Below, piece by piece: positions 22,712-32,736 of a stretch of 64,000 bases of DNA (positions within the stretch are counted from its first letter, which is position 1; each line of letters begins with the position of its first letter). Below the pieces are notes generated by a model. It was not told the DNA's origin, did not search any database, and was given only the letters and a program-made list of their open reading frames with translations. The stretch covers positions 310,001 to 374,000 of the forward strand of contig BCGN01000010.1 of the NCBI GenBank assembly GCA_001599295.1. Reading direction: 5' to 3'. The position numbers were made by a program, and so were the translations under genes. The stretch comes from Sporopachydermia quercuum. Its lineage: Eukaryota > Ascomycota > Sporopachydermiomycetes > Sporopachydermiales > Sporopachydermiaceae.

Positions 22712-25700
22712 ATGGATTTTGATTCCTCATTCGATGAAACGTCGATTCATCAATCGGCAGAGGCATACATGTTTCCTAGGCCAGGAGAGACAAATAAAAG
22801 TAGTCACCACAACGAAGCTCACTTTCCTTCTACAAGTGTTATAATCACACCTCCACCTTCTTCTCATAAATCAGCATCTGTTCCTCAGTATTCCACCATG
22901 AGTATAATAAATCCTTCAAATAATAACCATACTACTACTAATGACAGTCAAGCAATCACAAGTATGCACATAACACCTACGCACACAGGAAATCAACNGG
23001 GGCATGAGCATGTCATCTCTCAAGTGCTAGTTGGTTCTCGGCATCCTGTTCCTCATTCAGCCACTGGTCCAACATCGGCATCAACACCGGCACCTGATTT
23101 CAATAGGTATCAAAAATTCCGTACTAAAGCATTATCTGCTACAGCGGCTTCTTTTGTCACTGGACATAAAAATCATCAACAGCCTTTCACATCATCATTT
23201 GCATCTACATTATCATTACCATCTCAACCGGATTTCTCTTTATACAAGAAAAACGTATCTGGAGATGAGCCAATAATACAAAATGATATGCCACCTCATA
23301 GTGCACCAGCATCATTATCAGGACCTGTTCATCACGGCTCATCTTCAGGATCAAAACTACCAATGATTGTTGACGTGTCTGTTTCCCCAACTGGAGGTCA
23401 CCAAACTTATCAAGTATTCGATACACCTTTGAAATCAAAGAAGAATATTGATCCTTCACAGTTACCGCAGTACTTTCCTCAACTAGAATCTTTCCACGGT
23501 TTCAATGACGATCCAAGATTAATACCAATGGCTGCTCCTTCTCATCATTCAATGCAAGTATCTCATAGTNCTCCCGCTCCTACGCCTGTACCTATGTATC
23601 AGTATCTTCCCAATGGGAATGTTCCTGGCAGTAATCAACTTAATGCTAATGATCTTATTCATAATGGCTCTTTACCAATTATAAGGCCAGATATATCAGA
23701 TTTACAACAAGAGCAAAATAATCTGATGGGGTTCCCAGGTTTAAATGGTGCCTTATCCAGTGCTGAATTAGCAAATGAAGAAAAACTGTATCCTAAAAAC
23801 TCGAGAGATTCTCTTTGGTCAAAAGACGTAACTGATGCATTCATGGAAGCAATTAGNGTGATTCCCAAGAATGGATTGAAAAAGATAACCATAAATGGTA
23901 AAGCAAGAGGTAGAAATCAGTTAATTGCTGATTATATTTATCGGAAAACAGGTAAATTAAGAACTAGAAAGCAAGTATCTTCTCACATTCAAATACTGAA
24001 GAATAATCTCAAAGATGAAGAGACCCTAAGATTGATAGTTGAAGGTCCACCAAGAAACGAAGAGCAAGTGTCGGAAACAGATGGTAATATGAATATCAAT
24101 CTCAGTAGTGGATTAGGAACTGGAATAAAGCTTGAGCTTGAAAACCATGAACCTTTAGCTGAAACTTTCAAAAATTATCCATCAACAACGATAAATCGTG
24201 CTAATAACGGTAGCAACAGCAATAGCAATAGGAGCAACAATAATAATAGCAACACTAAAATCATTAGCACTTCTTTTGATAATGACGAGTTTATTGTTAG
24301 ACCTGGTAGATTTGTTATTATGTCAAAAGTCATTAGCAGTAATGCCCCTTGTCATATTTATTCAAAATCGAGAGGAAACCAAAGTGATCATATGAATATG
24401 AGCCTAGGTATGAATATGGGTGTTAACGGTAACATGAATATGAATTTGAATTTGAATATGAACATGCATAACTCATTATCTATGCCAGGGCATCTTCAGA
24501 ACTCAAATTCTACATCAGCTAGCACAGCAACAAAATCAGCAGAAAGAGCAGCAGCATCAGCAATGTCTACCTCTATTCCTATAATGAGAATCAACTATGT
24601 TGATGAACTAACAACTAAGTTCCCTCAAATCAATCGGATCTTCACTGAACCTGAGTTGGAAGCTTTGATCCGTACTAGAGGAAGACATCTGTTCCAACAG
24701 ACACACTGTTCTTTTAAACTGTTGTATGACTTTGGCATGACCATTGAGAATGATGTTTCCGTTCACCATGCAGCAGTCAAAATCAACTTGAACAATCCTT
24801 TATTGCAACCGAAATTAGAAATGAACCTTTCGACAGAAACAAACATTGAATGTCAATTCGAACTAACAACTGGAAATGGTACTGGAATTAATGGTTTGAA
24901 GCAAATGCCTAAAGATTGGGTCTCCTCATTATTCATTTCATCGTTTGGTAATGAAATCTTATCAACTAATGAAGAGATGGATTTCGCTGATGGTAAACTT
25001 GAATCCCCATTTGCAAATGAGTTCTGGAACGCATTTATGGAAGGCATTGAAAGCAAGTTGATGGCTACTAATGGAAACGGTAATGGCAATGGCAATAAGC
25101 AATCATTTGGAAGTGATGAAGAAAGTGTCGAGGTATTAAGAAGAGGAGTTGAAATGTCTCTTGAAGGTTTGAAGATGACACAATTATTGTCAATCCCTAG
25201 CTCGAAGGATACCTTACGTACGTTGAAAAGTATTATTCTTTGGGAGTTCATTGCTGTTTCTGAGGATGAAAATGATGGTAATATCAATAATAATAGTGAT
25301 GGTAATACTACCGAATTTCAATTATTGCAACTAGATTATCCTTCCGATTTACAACAATTGCCTGTGACAGGAGTATTCAATCATCAAGAATCCGTGTCAA
25401 CTATAACTGATGATAATTCAATAAGTCATAATTCACATACAAGTTTGAGTACTCCCAAATCTCAAGTTGAGAGACAGATAAGACAATTGGAAGAAATCGA
25501 TGGTGAAGATATTGATAATAATAGTCTTAGTATGCCACTATTTGATTTCAGAAAATCCGTTGATGAAAGAGGAAGATTGACATTGTCACCATTGAGAACC
25601 AATCCAATTACTCCTGGCAGAAACAGCAACAAACGTTTAAAGATGAGTTGGAATGGAATTGACGAGTCGTCCCCAATACTAAGAGAAAGACCTGTCACTA

Positions 25701-25825
25701 ATGATGATAATGGCAGAAGAAGAGTTATTTCAAGAGATTTATTCAAAATGAATCAAGATTATCATTTCCCTCCTTCGGCAGTCGGCACAGCATCAGGTAC
25801 ATCGAAAGTTGATGACAAAGTGTGA
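22712..25825 (+). CDS. TEC1: TEA/ATTS-domain transcription factor Tec1
   Basis: This regulator of filamentous growth and mating-type responses binds DNA through a TEA domain. The first ATG of the frame is at 22712 (MDFDSSFDETS), giving 1037 aa; upstream codons are open but lack an ATG. The TEA domain is encoded about 23812-24060: SLWSKDVTDAFMEA, a middle helix, then KTGKLRTRKQVSSHIQILKNNLKD, the recognition-helix signature. Long N-, S- and H-rich linkers flank it, and a conserved-looking C-terminal half follows (KFPQINRIFTEPELEALIRTRG). S. cerevisiae Tec1 is only 486 aa, so this homologue is long, more like C. albicans Tec1. RPL19 is convergent downstream, as TEC1 and RPL19A are near neighbours in S. 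cerevisiae. Ambiguous bases occur at 22998, 23570 and 23856. Confidence 0.92.
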   Translation: MDFDSSFDETSIHQSAEAYMFPRPGETNKSSHHNEAHFPSTSVIITPPPSSHKSASVPQYSTMSIINPSNNNHTTTNDSQAITSMHITPTHTGNQXGHEHVISQVLVGSRHPVPHSATGPTSASTPAPDFNRYQKFRTKALSATAASFVTGHKNHQQPFTSSFASTLSLPSQPDFSLYKKNVSGDEPIIQNDMPPHSAPASLSGPVHHGSSSGSKLPMIVDVSVSPTGGHQTYQVFDTPLKSKKNIDPSQLPQYFPQLESFHGFNDDPRLIPMAAPSHHSMQVSHSXPAPTPVPMYQYLPNGNVPGSNQLNANDLIHNGSLPIIRPDISDLQQEQNNLMGFPGLNGALSSAELANEEKLYPKNSRDSLWSKDVTDAFMEAIXVIPKNGLKKITINGKARGRNQLIADYIYRKTGKLRTRKQVSSHIQILKNNLKDEETLRLIVEGPPRNEEQVSETDGNMNINLSSGLGTGIKLELENHEPLAETFKNYPSTTINRANNGSNSNSNRSNNNNSNTKIISTSFDNDEFIVRPGRFVIMSKVISSNAPCHIYSKSRGNQSDHMNMSLGMNMGVNGNMNMNLNLNMNMHNSLSMPGHLQNSNSTSASTATKSAERAAASAMSTSIPIMRINYVDELTTKFPQINRIFTEPELEALIRTRGRHLFQQTHCSFKLLYDFGMTIENDVSVHHAAVKINLNNPLLQPKLEMNLSTETNIECQFELTTGNGTGINGLKQMPKDWVSSLFISSFGNEILSTNEEMDFADGKLESPFANEFWNAFMEGIESKLMATNGNGNGNGNKQSFGSDEESVEVLRRGVEMSLEGLKMTQLLSIPSSKDTLRTLKSIILWEFIAVSEDENDGNINNNSDGNTTEFQLLQLDYPSDLQQLPVTGVFNHQESVSTITDDNSISHNSHTSLSTPKSQVERQIRQLEEIDGEDIDNNSLSMPLFDFRKSVDERGRLTLSPLRTNPITPGRNSNKRLKMSWNGIDESSPILRERPVTNDDNGRRRVISRDLFKMNQDYHFPPSAVGTASGTSKVDDKV

Positions 25826-26936
25826 TAATCATTATGGGGACATTTTATTTTATTTTATTTCTCATTTTCATTACATTTTTTCAGTAGTTATTCCATGTAT
25901 TATAATATTCATTTCTCGGTGTTTCTGGTGTTTTGATTATCGTTTCAAATGATTGTGGTGTGAAAATTCATACATCAGCTACTGTAGGCATGAAACATTT
26001 ACACAATATGAGCATAACGAGAACCAGCCGTAGAAGTAACTTGATAGCTGTAATTCTTTTCAGCTTCAAAAGCAGATGATTGGAAGTGCTACAAAATAAA
26101 TTTCTAGAGCTCCTTTCATCTACAATGGTTAATACTGTGATAATCTTCGATTTGCAATATTATGTATAATTCATGTACTTAATGGTTTCGCACATGTACA
26201 TAGGGGGAAGATACTTGAGAAAAGCTAACTTTTCTCAACATATGCAATGAGACTCATCTCTTGCGAACACGAAATGAATTGATATGAATTTGGAAAACAA
26301 TGGAATCAGAGATTCAAATCTTTCGTAAAGTAATTCAAGCAGTCAGAATGGTTTTTTATGACTAAGGAAGTTATATGAATTCATTGTTGCTATCCACTGA
26401 AGTTTAGTTCTTCTTTTATGTTCATAAATAATGTTCAATTGGACGGATGCAGTAGAAAAGGGCAATAATACTTGCATATTCGATTTGTACATGTAATGTC
26501 TTCGTCCTGTAACTGCATCAACTCCGAATCCTCATTAGGAGTGAAAAATGTATGGCGTAAATGAAGTATCCCATTGCACAATGGATAAATAATGGAGAAG
26601 AATAAATGGATAAACGAATGAATATACAGCATATAAGAAGTTGTAAAATATAAGATGATTGATATTTTAAAAGGGAATCAAACACAATGAGGTAATGCCA
26701 AAGGCATGTATCGTCAATGGTTAGCTTTCTAACATCAGTATTTTCTTGGTTTTTTCTTTCTTTCTTTTATCTATAGGAGTCAATGTTCAATGCGACAGAG
26801 GGATACCCCTAACAAAATAAACTCAATAGTGAATCTTATATCTACAAATAACTAATCTACTAATTCCATTGATCGTATTGAAACAAAGAACTATAATATA
26901 GAAATTAAATGTGAGGCAAGAGGAGGTTGATCAAAT
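25826..26936. other. convergent 3' region between TEC1 and RPL19
   Basis: About 1.1 kb between two convergent stop codons. It has AT-rich sequence, a T-rich tract just after TEC1 (25845-25860) and no convincing gene. It probably holds both 3' UTRs. Confidence 0.55.
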
Positions 26937-27840
26937 TTATTCTTCATCCTTGAATAAAGCTTCTCTCTTTTCAGCAATTCTTTGTTGTCTTCTTTCTCTA
27001 GCAGCCTTGGTTCTGGCACGTCTAGCTTCAGCTTCTTCAGCGAGAGACTTCTCTCTGGCAGCTTCAGCCTTGGCTTGGATGACATGTTCAATGAGTTGTC
27101 TCTTGTGCTTGAAAGTGTTACCCTTGACGGACTTATATAATTCGTGGTAAAGGTGCTTGTCAATCTTTCCAGAAGCTCTGTACTTAGCCAACAATCTTCT
27201 CAATACACGGACACGTCTCATCCATAAAACTTGAGATGGCATACGGGCTTCCTTGGTACCCTTACGCTTACCGTAACCAGTGTGACGACCGTTTCTCTTA
27301 GCTTCGTGTAAAGCACGAGTACGAGAGTTAGAGTGCACAGTGGTAGGCTTAGCAATGATGAGACCCTTGGAGACTAATTTTCTAATGTGTTCTCTAGAGT
27401 TGGCTTCACCAATGGTAGAAGTCTCATTGGGATCGAGCCAAATCTTTCTTTGACCAACACCCAAAACGGTGGAGGCGAGTCTCTTTTGAGTGCTGAGATT
27501 AGGCCTATCGATAATGAGTTAGTAAATATTCTCTATAAACATGTCTTTCTGATCGCACCACTGCATATACATCCTAGATTTCCTATCACGAAAATATAGC
27601 CTTGATTTTAGATACTGAAGTAGTTTAATATTTAATAACTGATGCTAAAAACTGTGAGGTANTTCGTTGTAATTGAGTACAATGATAATTCATATTCAGA
27701 TCACGTAGAACTTGTTGTAGATCCCCTTCCTACCTCCCTGATTGTTGTTCATTCATAACTCCATAACTCATTCTGTATACTCCGTGAACAGTGGCGCTTT
27801 CACAACATAAACTATCTCTGTGTCTCCTATATACGTACAT
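26937..27840 (-). CDS. RPL19: 60S ribosomal protein L19, start codon split by an intron
   Basis: The protein is eL19. Exon 2 (26937-27504) encodes all but the first two bases: [27 protein letters not shown] through the C-terminal helix [10 protein letters not shown]. The 3' splice site is clear: TACTAAC branch (27519-27525) and GATAG ending at 27505. The phase requires that exon 1 supply exactly AT of the initiator ATG. The best donor is AT|GTACGT at 27840-27833, giving a 334-nt intron, in the range of ribosomal-protein introns. A closer AT|GTATAT near 27570 would leave an intron of only about 66 nt. To my knowledge the S. cerevisiae RPL19 genes split the start codon at the same point. Exon 1 position is moderately certain; the gene identity is very secure. 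Confidence 0.93.
27505..27838 (-). other. RPL19 intron (5' donor inferred)
   Basis: Donor GTACGT (27838-27833), branch TACTAAC (27525-27519), acceptor TAG (27507-27505). No snoRNA-like box pair was recognised inside. One ambiguous base lies at 27662. The donor choice is supported by the same GTACGT donor in the cyclophilin gene of this window. Confidence 0.7.
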
Positions 27841-28484
27841 TTTGTATTGATTTCTATTACTGATTCACAAAAGTTGAGCACACTGCAATAGATTTAATCT
27901 CAATATCAAATANATTCAATCTATGTGTAGGACTAGTATCAAGTGATGGAGTAGAAAACAGATATATTAGGCTCTCACAACAGTAAGAAAAGAATATCCG
28001 TCCTGGTTTGCGTGGGCAAGCATCAGAAACTACCATACAATGCCCCAATCCTCACAAGATACATTTTCCCATACTAAATAAAGTTCACTGGAGTCGAATG
28101 CATCCTGCGAGAAAAAAATCTAGTCAGAATAAAAAGTACTATGGACTTTATGGATTATGGGTAAACATCAGAATAAGTTAAAATGATAACCCTATAGTAT
28201 ACCACCTGACTCTCACATGGTACTTTATTATTTTTCTTTATTGCTAGTAGCGTAATCATTAATTGACTTTTCATATGAACAAATTAATGTTGAGTTCACA
28301 GAAAAATTTTTGTTATTAGGGAAGGATGTAAATTGTATTACTATCATTTGAGATGTGTATTGTATCGTTGTTTTATTGTTTCATAGATTACTTTCAATGA
28401 ATATTATCATATCAATTCATCAGGAAGTCTTTCACTTAGTCAGAAGTGTGATAGTAGCAGCATAAATTGCTAGAATATAATACG
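27841..28484. promoter_or_regulatory. divergent promoter of RPL19 and LLP1-like gene, with RRPE box
   Basis: This 644-bp region separates the RPL19 start from the LLP1-like start. AGAAAAATTTTT at 28300-28311 matches the RRPE box of ribosome-biogenesis promoters. TTAGGG (28316-28321) resembles a Tbf1 core, and CCCATAC (28068-28074) partly matches Rap1. Shared control of two ribosome-related genes is plausible. The factor assignments are inference. Confidence 0.45.
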
Positions 28485-28867
28485 ATGGGTAAATCTATAA
28501 GATCAAAGTCAAAATTGGCTTTCAAAAGGATCAAGAGGGAAATTATCTCTGTTCCAGTGTTAACTGATAGGGCAAAACGACTAGCTGAAAAACTAGAAGG
28601 TAAGTGAGAGTTTTTTGTTGATCCTTTTAACTAACCATTGTGAATTATTTATTGACGAGAGTATTAGCCAAGAACCTAAACAAGGGAGGGTCATCTGAAA
28701 AGATGGAAGTAGAACAGGAACAGGCTACAAGCGTAAACACATCGAATGTCAGTACAAGTGGGTGGAAAGGATCGCGTCATGAAGGTTATAAAAAGAAAGT
28801 AAAGAGAGCTAAGAAGAACTCATTGACATTTCAAACTAAAAATAAGAACAAGAAAGGAAGAAAATAG
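28485..28867 (+). CDS. nucleolar YBL028C/LLP-family protein (DUF2423), one intron
   Basis: This is a small basic protein of 104 aa after splicing 28485-28599 to 28668-28867. The 68-nt intron starts GTAAGT, has the branch-like TAACTAAC (28627-28634) and ends TTAG. The N-terminus (MGKSIRSKSKLAFKRIKRE) and the C-terminal motif STSGWKGSRHEGYKKK, followed by a KK-rich tail, match S. cerevisiae YBL028C, a nucleolar protein linked to pre-ribosomes. In S. cerevisiae YBL028C also sits next to an RPL19 copy (RPL19B), which supports orthology. An alternative acceptor two codons upstream does not keep the frame. Confidence 0.87.
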
Positions 28868-30242
28868 ACAATGTTACGAAGTGCATACTTGACGGAGACA
28901 GTTATGGGCGATTTAATTTATATGAGTGTAATTTGGGGTCATTTGCATATTTGATTCACTGGTTAGGATGTATTTATGAAATAAATGGCTTTTGGTTAGG
29001 TACTGGGTTTATCTTTACGATTACTTGACCTTATCGGAAATGAAATGTAGACAACAGCTTGATCAGTATAGTGTATGAACCAATTTGTTACTATACCGTT
29101 GCTTGAGATGAGCTCAACAAAGACATTACCTTAATAATCAAGGGTGTATTTTTAGATATGGGAATGAAAGCTTCAAACTGTCACTGCTCTATCTATGTCT
29201 TTCTCATGACAGGTCTTTACATACTTTACTTTCTATAGCAGGGCTGAATTGCTCAACTTCCACCTCCTTACCCAACAGAAAGACTCCATTTTTCACTTCC
29301 CGTATCAGCTTTTTGTCGCTTATTAACAATCAACCAATTAATACAACCAACCATTTTTACTTTATACCAATTCATTAGTTCCACTGCTTTTCGTTAACAT
29401 CTTTATGATCAATCCGCTACTCCCTACTTCAAACCTTTACATGTGACCATCATGTAGGATCATGTACTAGTATGTATAGAAGTGCTGATGAGCATAAATA
29501 CACATCATTCCTACATAGAACATCTAAATAAGAAGGTTATAAACATCCTAATATAGTAGTTTTTCTGTAAAATTGCTTCTTTAGAATTAAGATTTTATCA
29601 TTAAAATTAAGGTTTGTCTAAACTTGCTGAGCGCCAGCCTAAATTCCTTNTTTGAGACTATAGTTGCTCTAAACGTAAAAACTCTTGCATATTCGTGCCT
29701 AAATCTGAGCTTCCAACTAGACAACATTTATCGTCTCGATATAAGTCCAGTAACTAACTATATAGAAAAGGATTNTATATGTTGGAGTAGATAGTTTGAC
29801 TGTTTGACTAGTCAATCTGATAATGAATCAACCTCTAATTGAAAGACATAAATTGATCGGCAAGAAGAACCACTGTTGATGTATATGTATTGTATCTGAT
29901 TGTCGCAGAAAACAATAACAGACTGTCATTTATTAGTGGCTAATTCGTGATCGATCGATAGATAGTGGTGAAAGGAGGGAGAAACAGTCAGTGCAAGCTC
30001 AAAGGAGTAAACGACACCACCACCCATGAGAAAAGAAACGACTGCTAGGACATCGAGAACAATTTACTTTTGTCATATATTGAGAGAGCTTGATGATTTT
30101 GCATATTAGAACAATCTTTGTATGGTATCTTTTGGACTTGCAATAAATATAAATCAAGCGTAACTTTCAATCAGGTCATAAAAGCACGACGTATAGACCA
30201 AAAAGCTTATAGCATAATCTATTCAATACAACCAAAGGAACA
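28868..30242. other. intergenic region before RAX1
   Basis: About 1.4 kb without a supportable gene. It includes a short ATCGATCGAT-type palindrome near 29950 and two ambiguous bases (29650, 29775). Nothing else was recognised. Confidence 0.55.
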
Positions 30243-31445
30243 ATGGATAGACTACCAACACTTTTTGAAACCCTGAATAGAAAAACAGAAACTCCTGTTG
30301 ATCTGTGGTCATTTTACGTTTTTATGAGAGATGATCAAAATAACGTTGATTATCTTGATTTCTGGATTGATGTTGTTCAACATTTGTCACTATGCCGGAA
30401 CTACGTAAGAGGATTAAGAGAATCTCTAAGAAGTTCATACCACAATACATCATCAATGAACTCCTCAGTGTTAGAAGCACTTTTAGAAGGTAATATGCTT
30501 GATGACCGAGACTCAAGAAGACTATCTGCTTTACTTCGTGGTGACGAAGTGGATGGGAGCTCCAAACACTCATCAGATCGATTATCAAAGTTATTGGACT
30601 CTCTCGAGCATGAAGGTCCTTCTGCTGGTCCATCAGCTCCACCAATGCAACAACGTTCAAGTTCAAATTCAATAGGACAAGGCCAGAAACTTCCAGCATC
30701 TCCAAACCGCGTTTTTGATCGTACGACTCCCAATCCGAACCCACAGAACGACACCTCGACACCTCACACATCCGTTTCAGCAGAAAAACTAGAAATGCTT
30801 TTAGATCCTGCAGAACAAGAAATAAGAGCTCAGGGACGACCCACTTCGTTTGTCACCAGAAAACAAGTTCGTGACTCGTGTAGAAGACTGCTAGTGACAT
30901 ATTTTGTTCCTAATGCCGAGCGTGAACTAGTATTACCTCCATATATTGTTCAAAGTGTGAGGTCAGCCATTGAAGTTGATGGTAGAGATGACCCTGAAGT
31001 GTTTGATGAACCACGTGAGTATGTATACCAAGGCATGGAAAGAGACGCTTTCCCAATATTTTTAGCAAGGAATGCACTAGGAAATGTGAATACTCGAGGT
31101 GCATTCTTCAGACTACTACTTGGTCTTATAGCATTGTTTGGGGGATTCTGGACTGGTCTCATTCTAGTCTTTCTGGATTGGCAACCGAAAAAAGAGAGAA
31201 TGGTGGTGTTAGTTCCTTTTGCGGTGGGGGTTTATTTTTCGATTGCTGGCGTATATAAATTGGATCCAATCATGGCGCTTCTAGGGATATCAGAATGTGG
31301 TGCTGATAATGTATTTACGCGGATAAAACAACCATACGTGAGGACATTATTAGTCAAGCGAGCACTGTATGTTGGTGCTATAATTGTTGCAATGGCTGCC
31401 GTACTGACAGCTATATTTGCTGCTGTTCCAGGAAATAGGCTGTGA
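30243..31445 (+). CDS. RAX1: Rax1, RGS-domain membrane protein of bud-site selection
   Basis: This 400-aa protein has the S. cerevisiae Rax1 N-terminus signature TPVDLWSFYVFMRDDQNNVDY followed by LDFWIDVVQHLSLCR, the start of an RGS-like fold. The fold is interrupted by an S/P/N-rich insert (about residues 75-180) and continues with RKQVRDSCRRLLVTYFVP and VFDEPREYVYQGMERDAFPIF. Three hydrophobic segments follow near residues 285-310, 320-345 and 375-395. Rax1 forms a complex with Rax2 at cell poles that marks sites for bipolar budding. The CTG codon at 30303-30305 sits on the conserved Leu of VDLWSF, evidence for CUG=Leu. Confidence 0.92.
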   Translation: MDRLPTLFETLNRKTETPVDLWSFYVFMRDDQNNVDYLDFWIDVVQHLSLCRNYVRGLRESLRSSYHNTSSMNSSVLEALLEGNMLDDRDSRRLSALLRGDEVDGSSKHSSDRLSKLLDSLEHEGPSAGPSAPPMQQRSSSNSIGQGQKLPASPNRVFDRTTPNPNPQNDTSTPHTSVSAEKLEMLLDPAEQEIRAQGRPTSFVTRKQVRDSCRRLLVTYFVPNAERELVLPPYIVQSVRSAIEVDGRDDPEVFDEPREYVYQGMERDAFPIFLARNALGNVNTRGAFFRLLLGLIALFGGFWTGLILVFLDWQPKKERMVVLVPFAVGVYFSIAGVYKLDPIMALLGISECGADNVFTRIKQPYVRTLLVKRALYVGAIIVAMAAVLTAIFAAVPGNRL

Positions 31446-32736
31446 ATAGTTAATTCTATTGGTTGATAACGTGTAAGCTAGGAGACTAGAAGAGCGCATT
31501 CAGATGAGTAGAAACGAGATGTATGTTAATTCGTAATTTTTTTTTCTTAATGGAAGGACGGAATCAAAACTGTACACAGTTTCAAGAGTTGTAGATTTTG
31601 AATGATTTCCTATGAGTATCTATAAGTGCCTAGGTTACGCCACAATAGTATTTCTGTGGCAGACTCTCAGCATAGGAAACAGGCCATCTCTGTGAAAGAG
31701 AGAGCTGAATTTTGTGTTGATGTCTGTGGCTCTTGCCTTGCACTTCATATTGGAAGGAATCGATACAAAATATAAGGACACCGTAAAGAAAAAGGAAGCA
31801 TCTATATATAAATATGACATGACATGGNCATACTGTTCAGAAAAGGTTTCTAGATAAAAGAATTTGAGCTTACAACTATTTCAGTACGAGTCCTTCTACA
31901 GTAAAGTACATACATCCGTGCTCTTTGGTAAATCTATAGACCTAATAATGTTATAACTGTTACTCATTTTTGACTGGCATTAAAAATACATTGGTTCTCT
32001 ATCAATCAAAAATAGCAACTTGAATTATCCGCACATTTTTAAACATATTATATTCCGATCACCAATACATGCTATAATCACCATGGATCGAGTTTTGAAG
32101 ATCATGATGATGGACATGGTTTTAAAACTGGCGCAAATACTGTTCCTGTTGTTCTATTGACTTGCAGATACTTGATTGTATTAACCACTTCAGGAGCCAA
32201 AACATATCAAAGGTACACTATAAACAATTTATATATATCGTAAATTGATGAAGTACTTGATACGATAAACATCACAAAATGATTCCACTAGAAAATGACC
32301 TTTATTAAGTAGTGGAACGAGAACCACCAACGGCAAACATCAACAAAAACAAATATCAGGTCAAAACAAAGAAGAACCGAGTAACAGCATATTCCGTATT
32401 ATTTATCGCTCCATCCTTATTCAAGTTGCTTACTCCCCAAAATACCATTCCCAACAACTAATTATCCCTACTGTCATAAAAGCATTTCATGATTTAAAGA
32501 AACGAATTAATAGTGACATAACACCGAATATCGTCAAATATATTATTTAATAAACCTAACCACCAAAAAAATAGCCGTTAAAAAACCTATATAAAAAAAT
32601 AAAAAATAAAAACTGATAACTGAAAACTGAAAACTTAAACCTGAGAAGTTAAGAATAAAAAAGAAAAATAATAAAAACTGATAACCAACCGATGAATTTC
32701 ATGCATTTTGTTTCACTACTTCACTGTTTCATTGTT
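31446..32736. other. convergent 3' region between RAX1 and the ELL-like gene
   Basis: About 1.3 kb, AT-rich. The ELL-proximal part (32560-32690) is A-rich and carries two copies of the 14-mer TAAAAACTGATAAC (32607-32620 and 32672-32685), within the presumed 3' UTR of the minus-strand gene. No gene was recognised. Confidence 0.55.
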
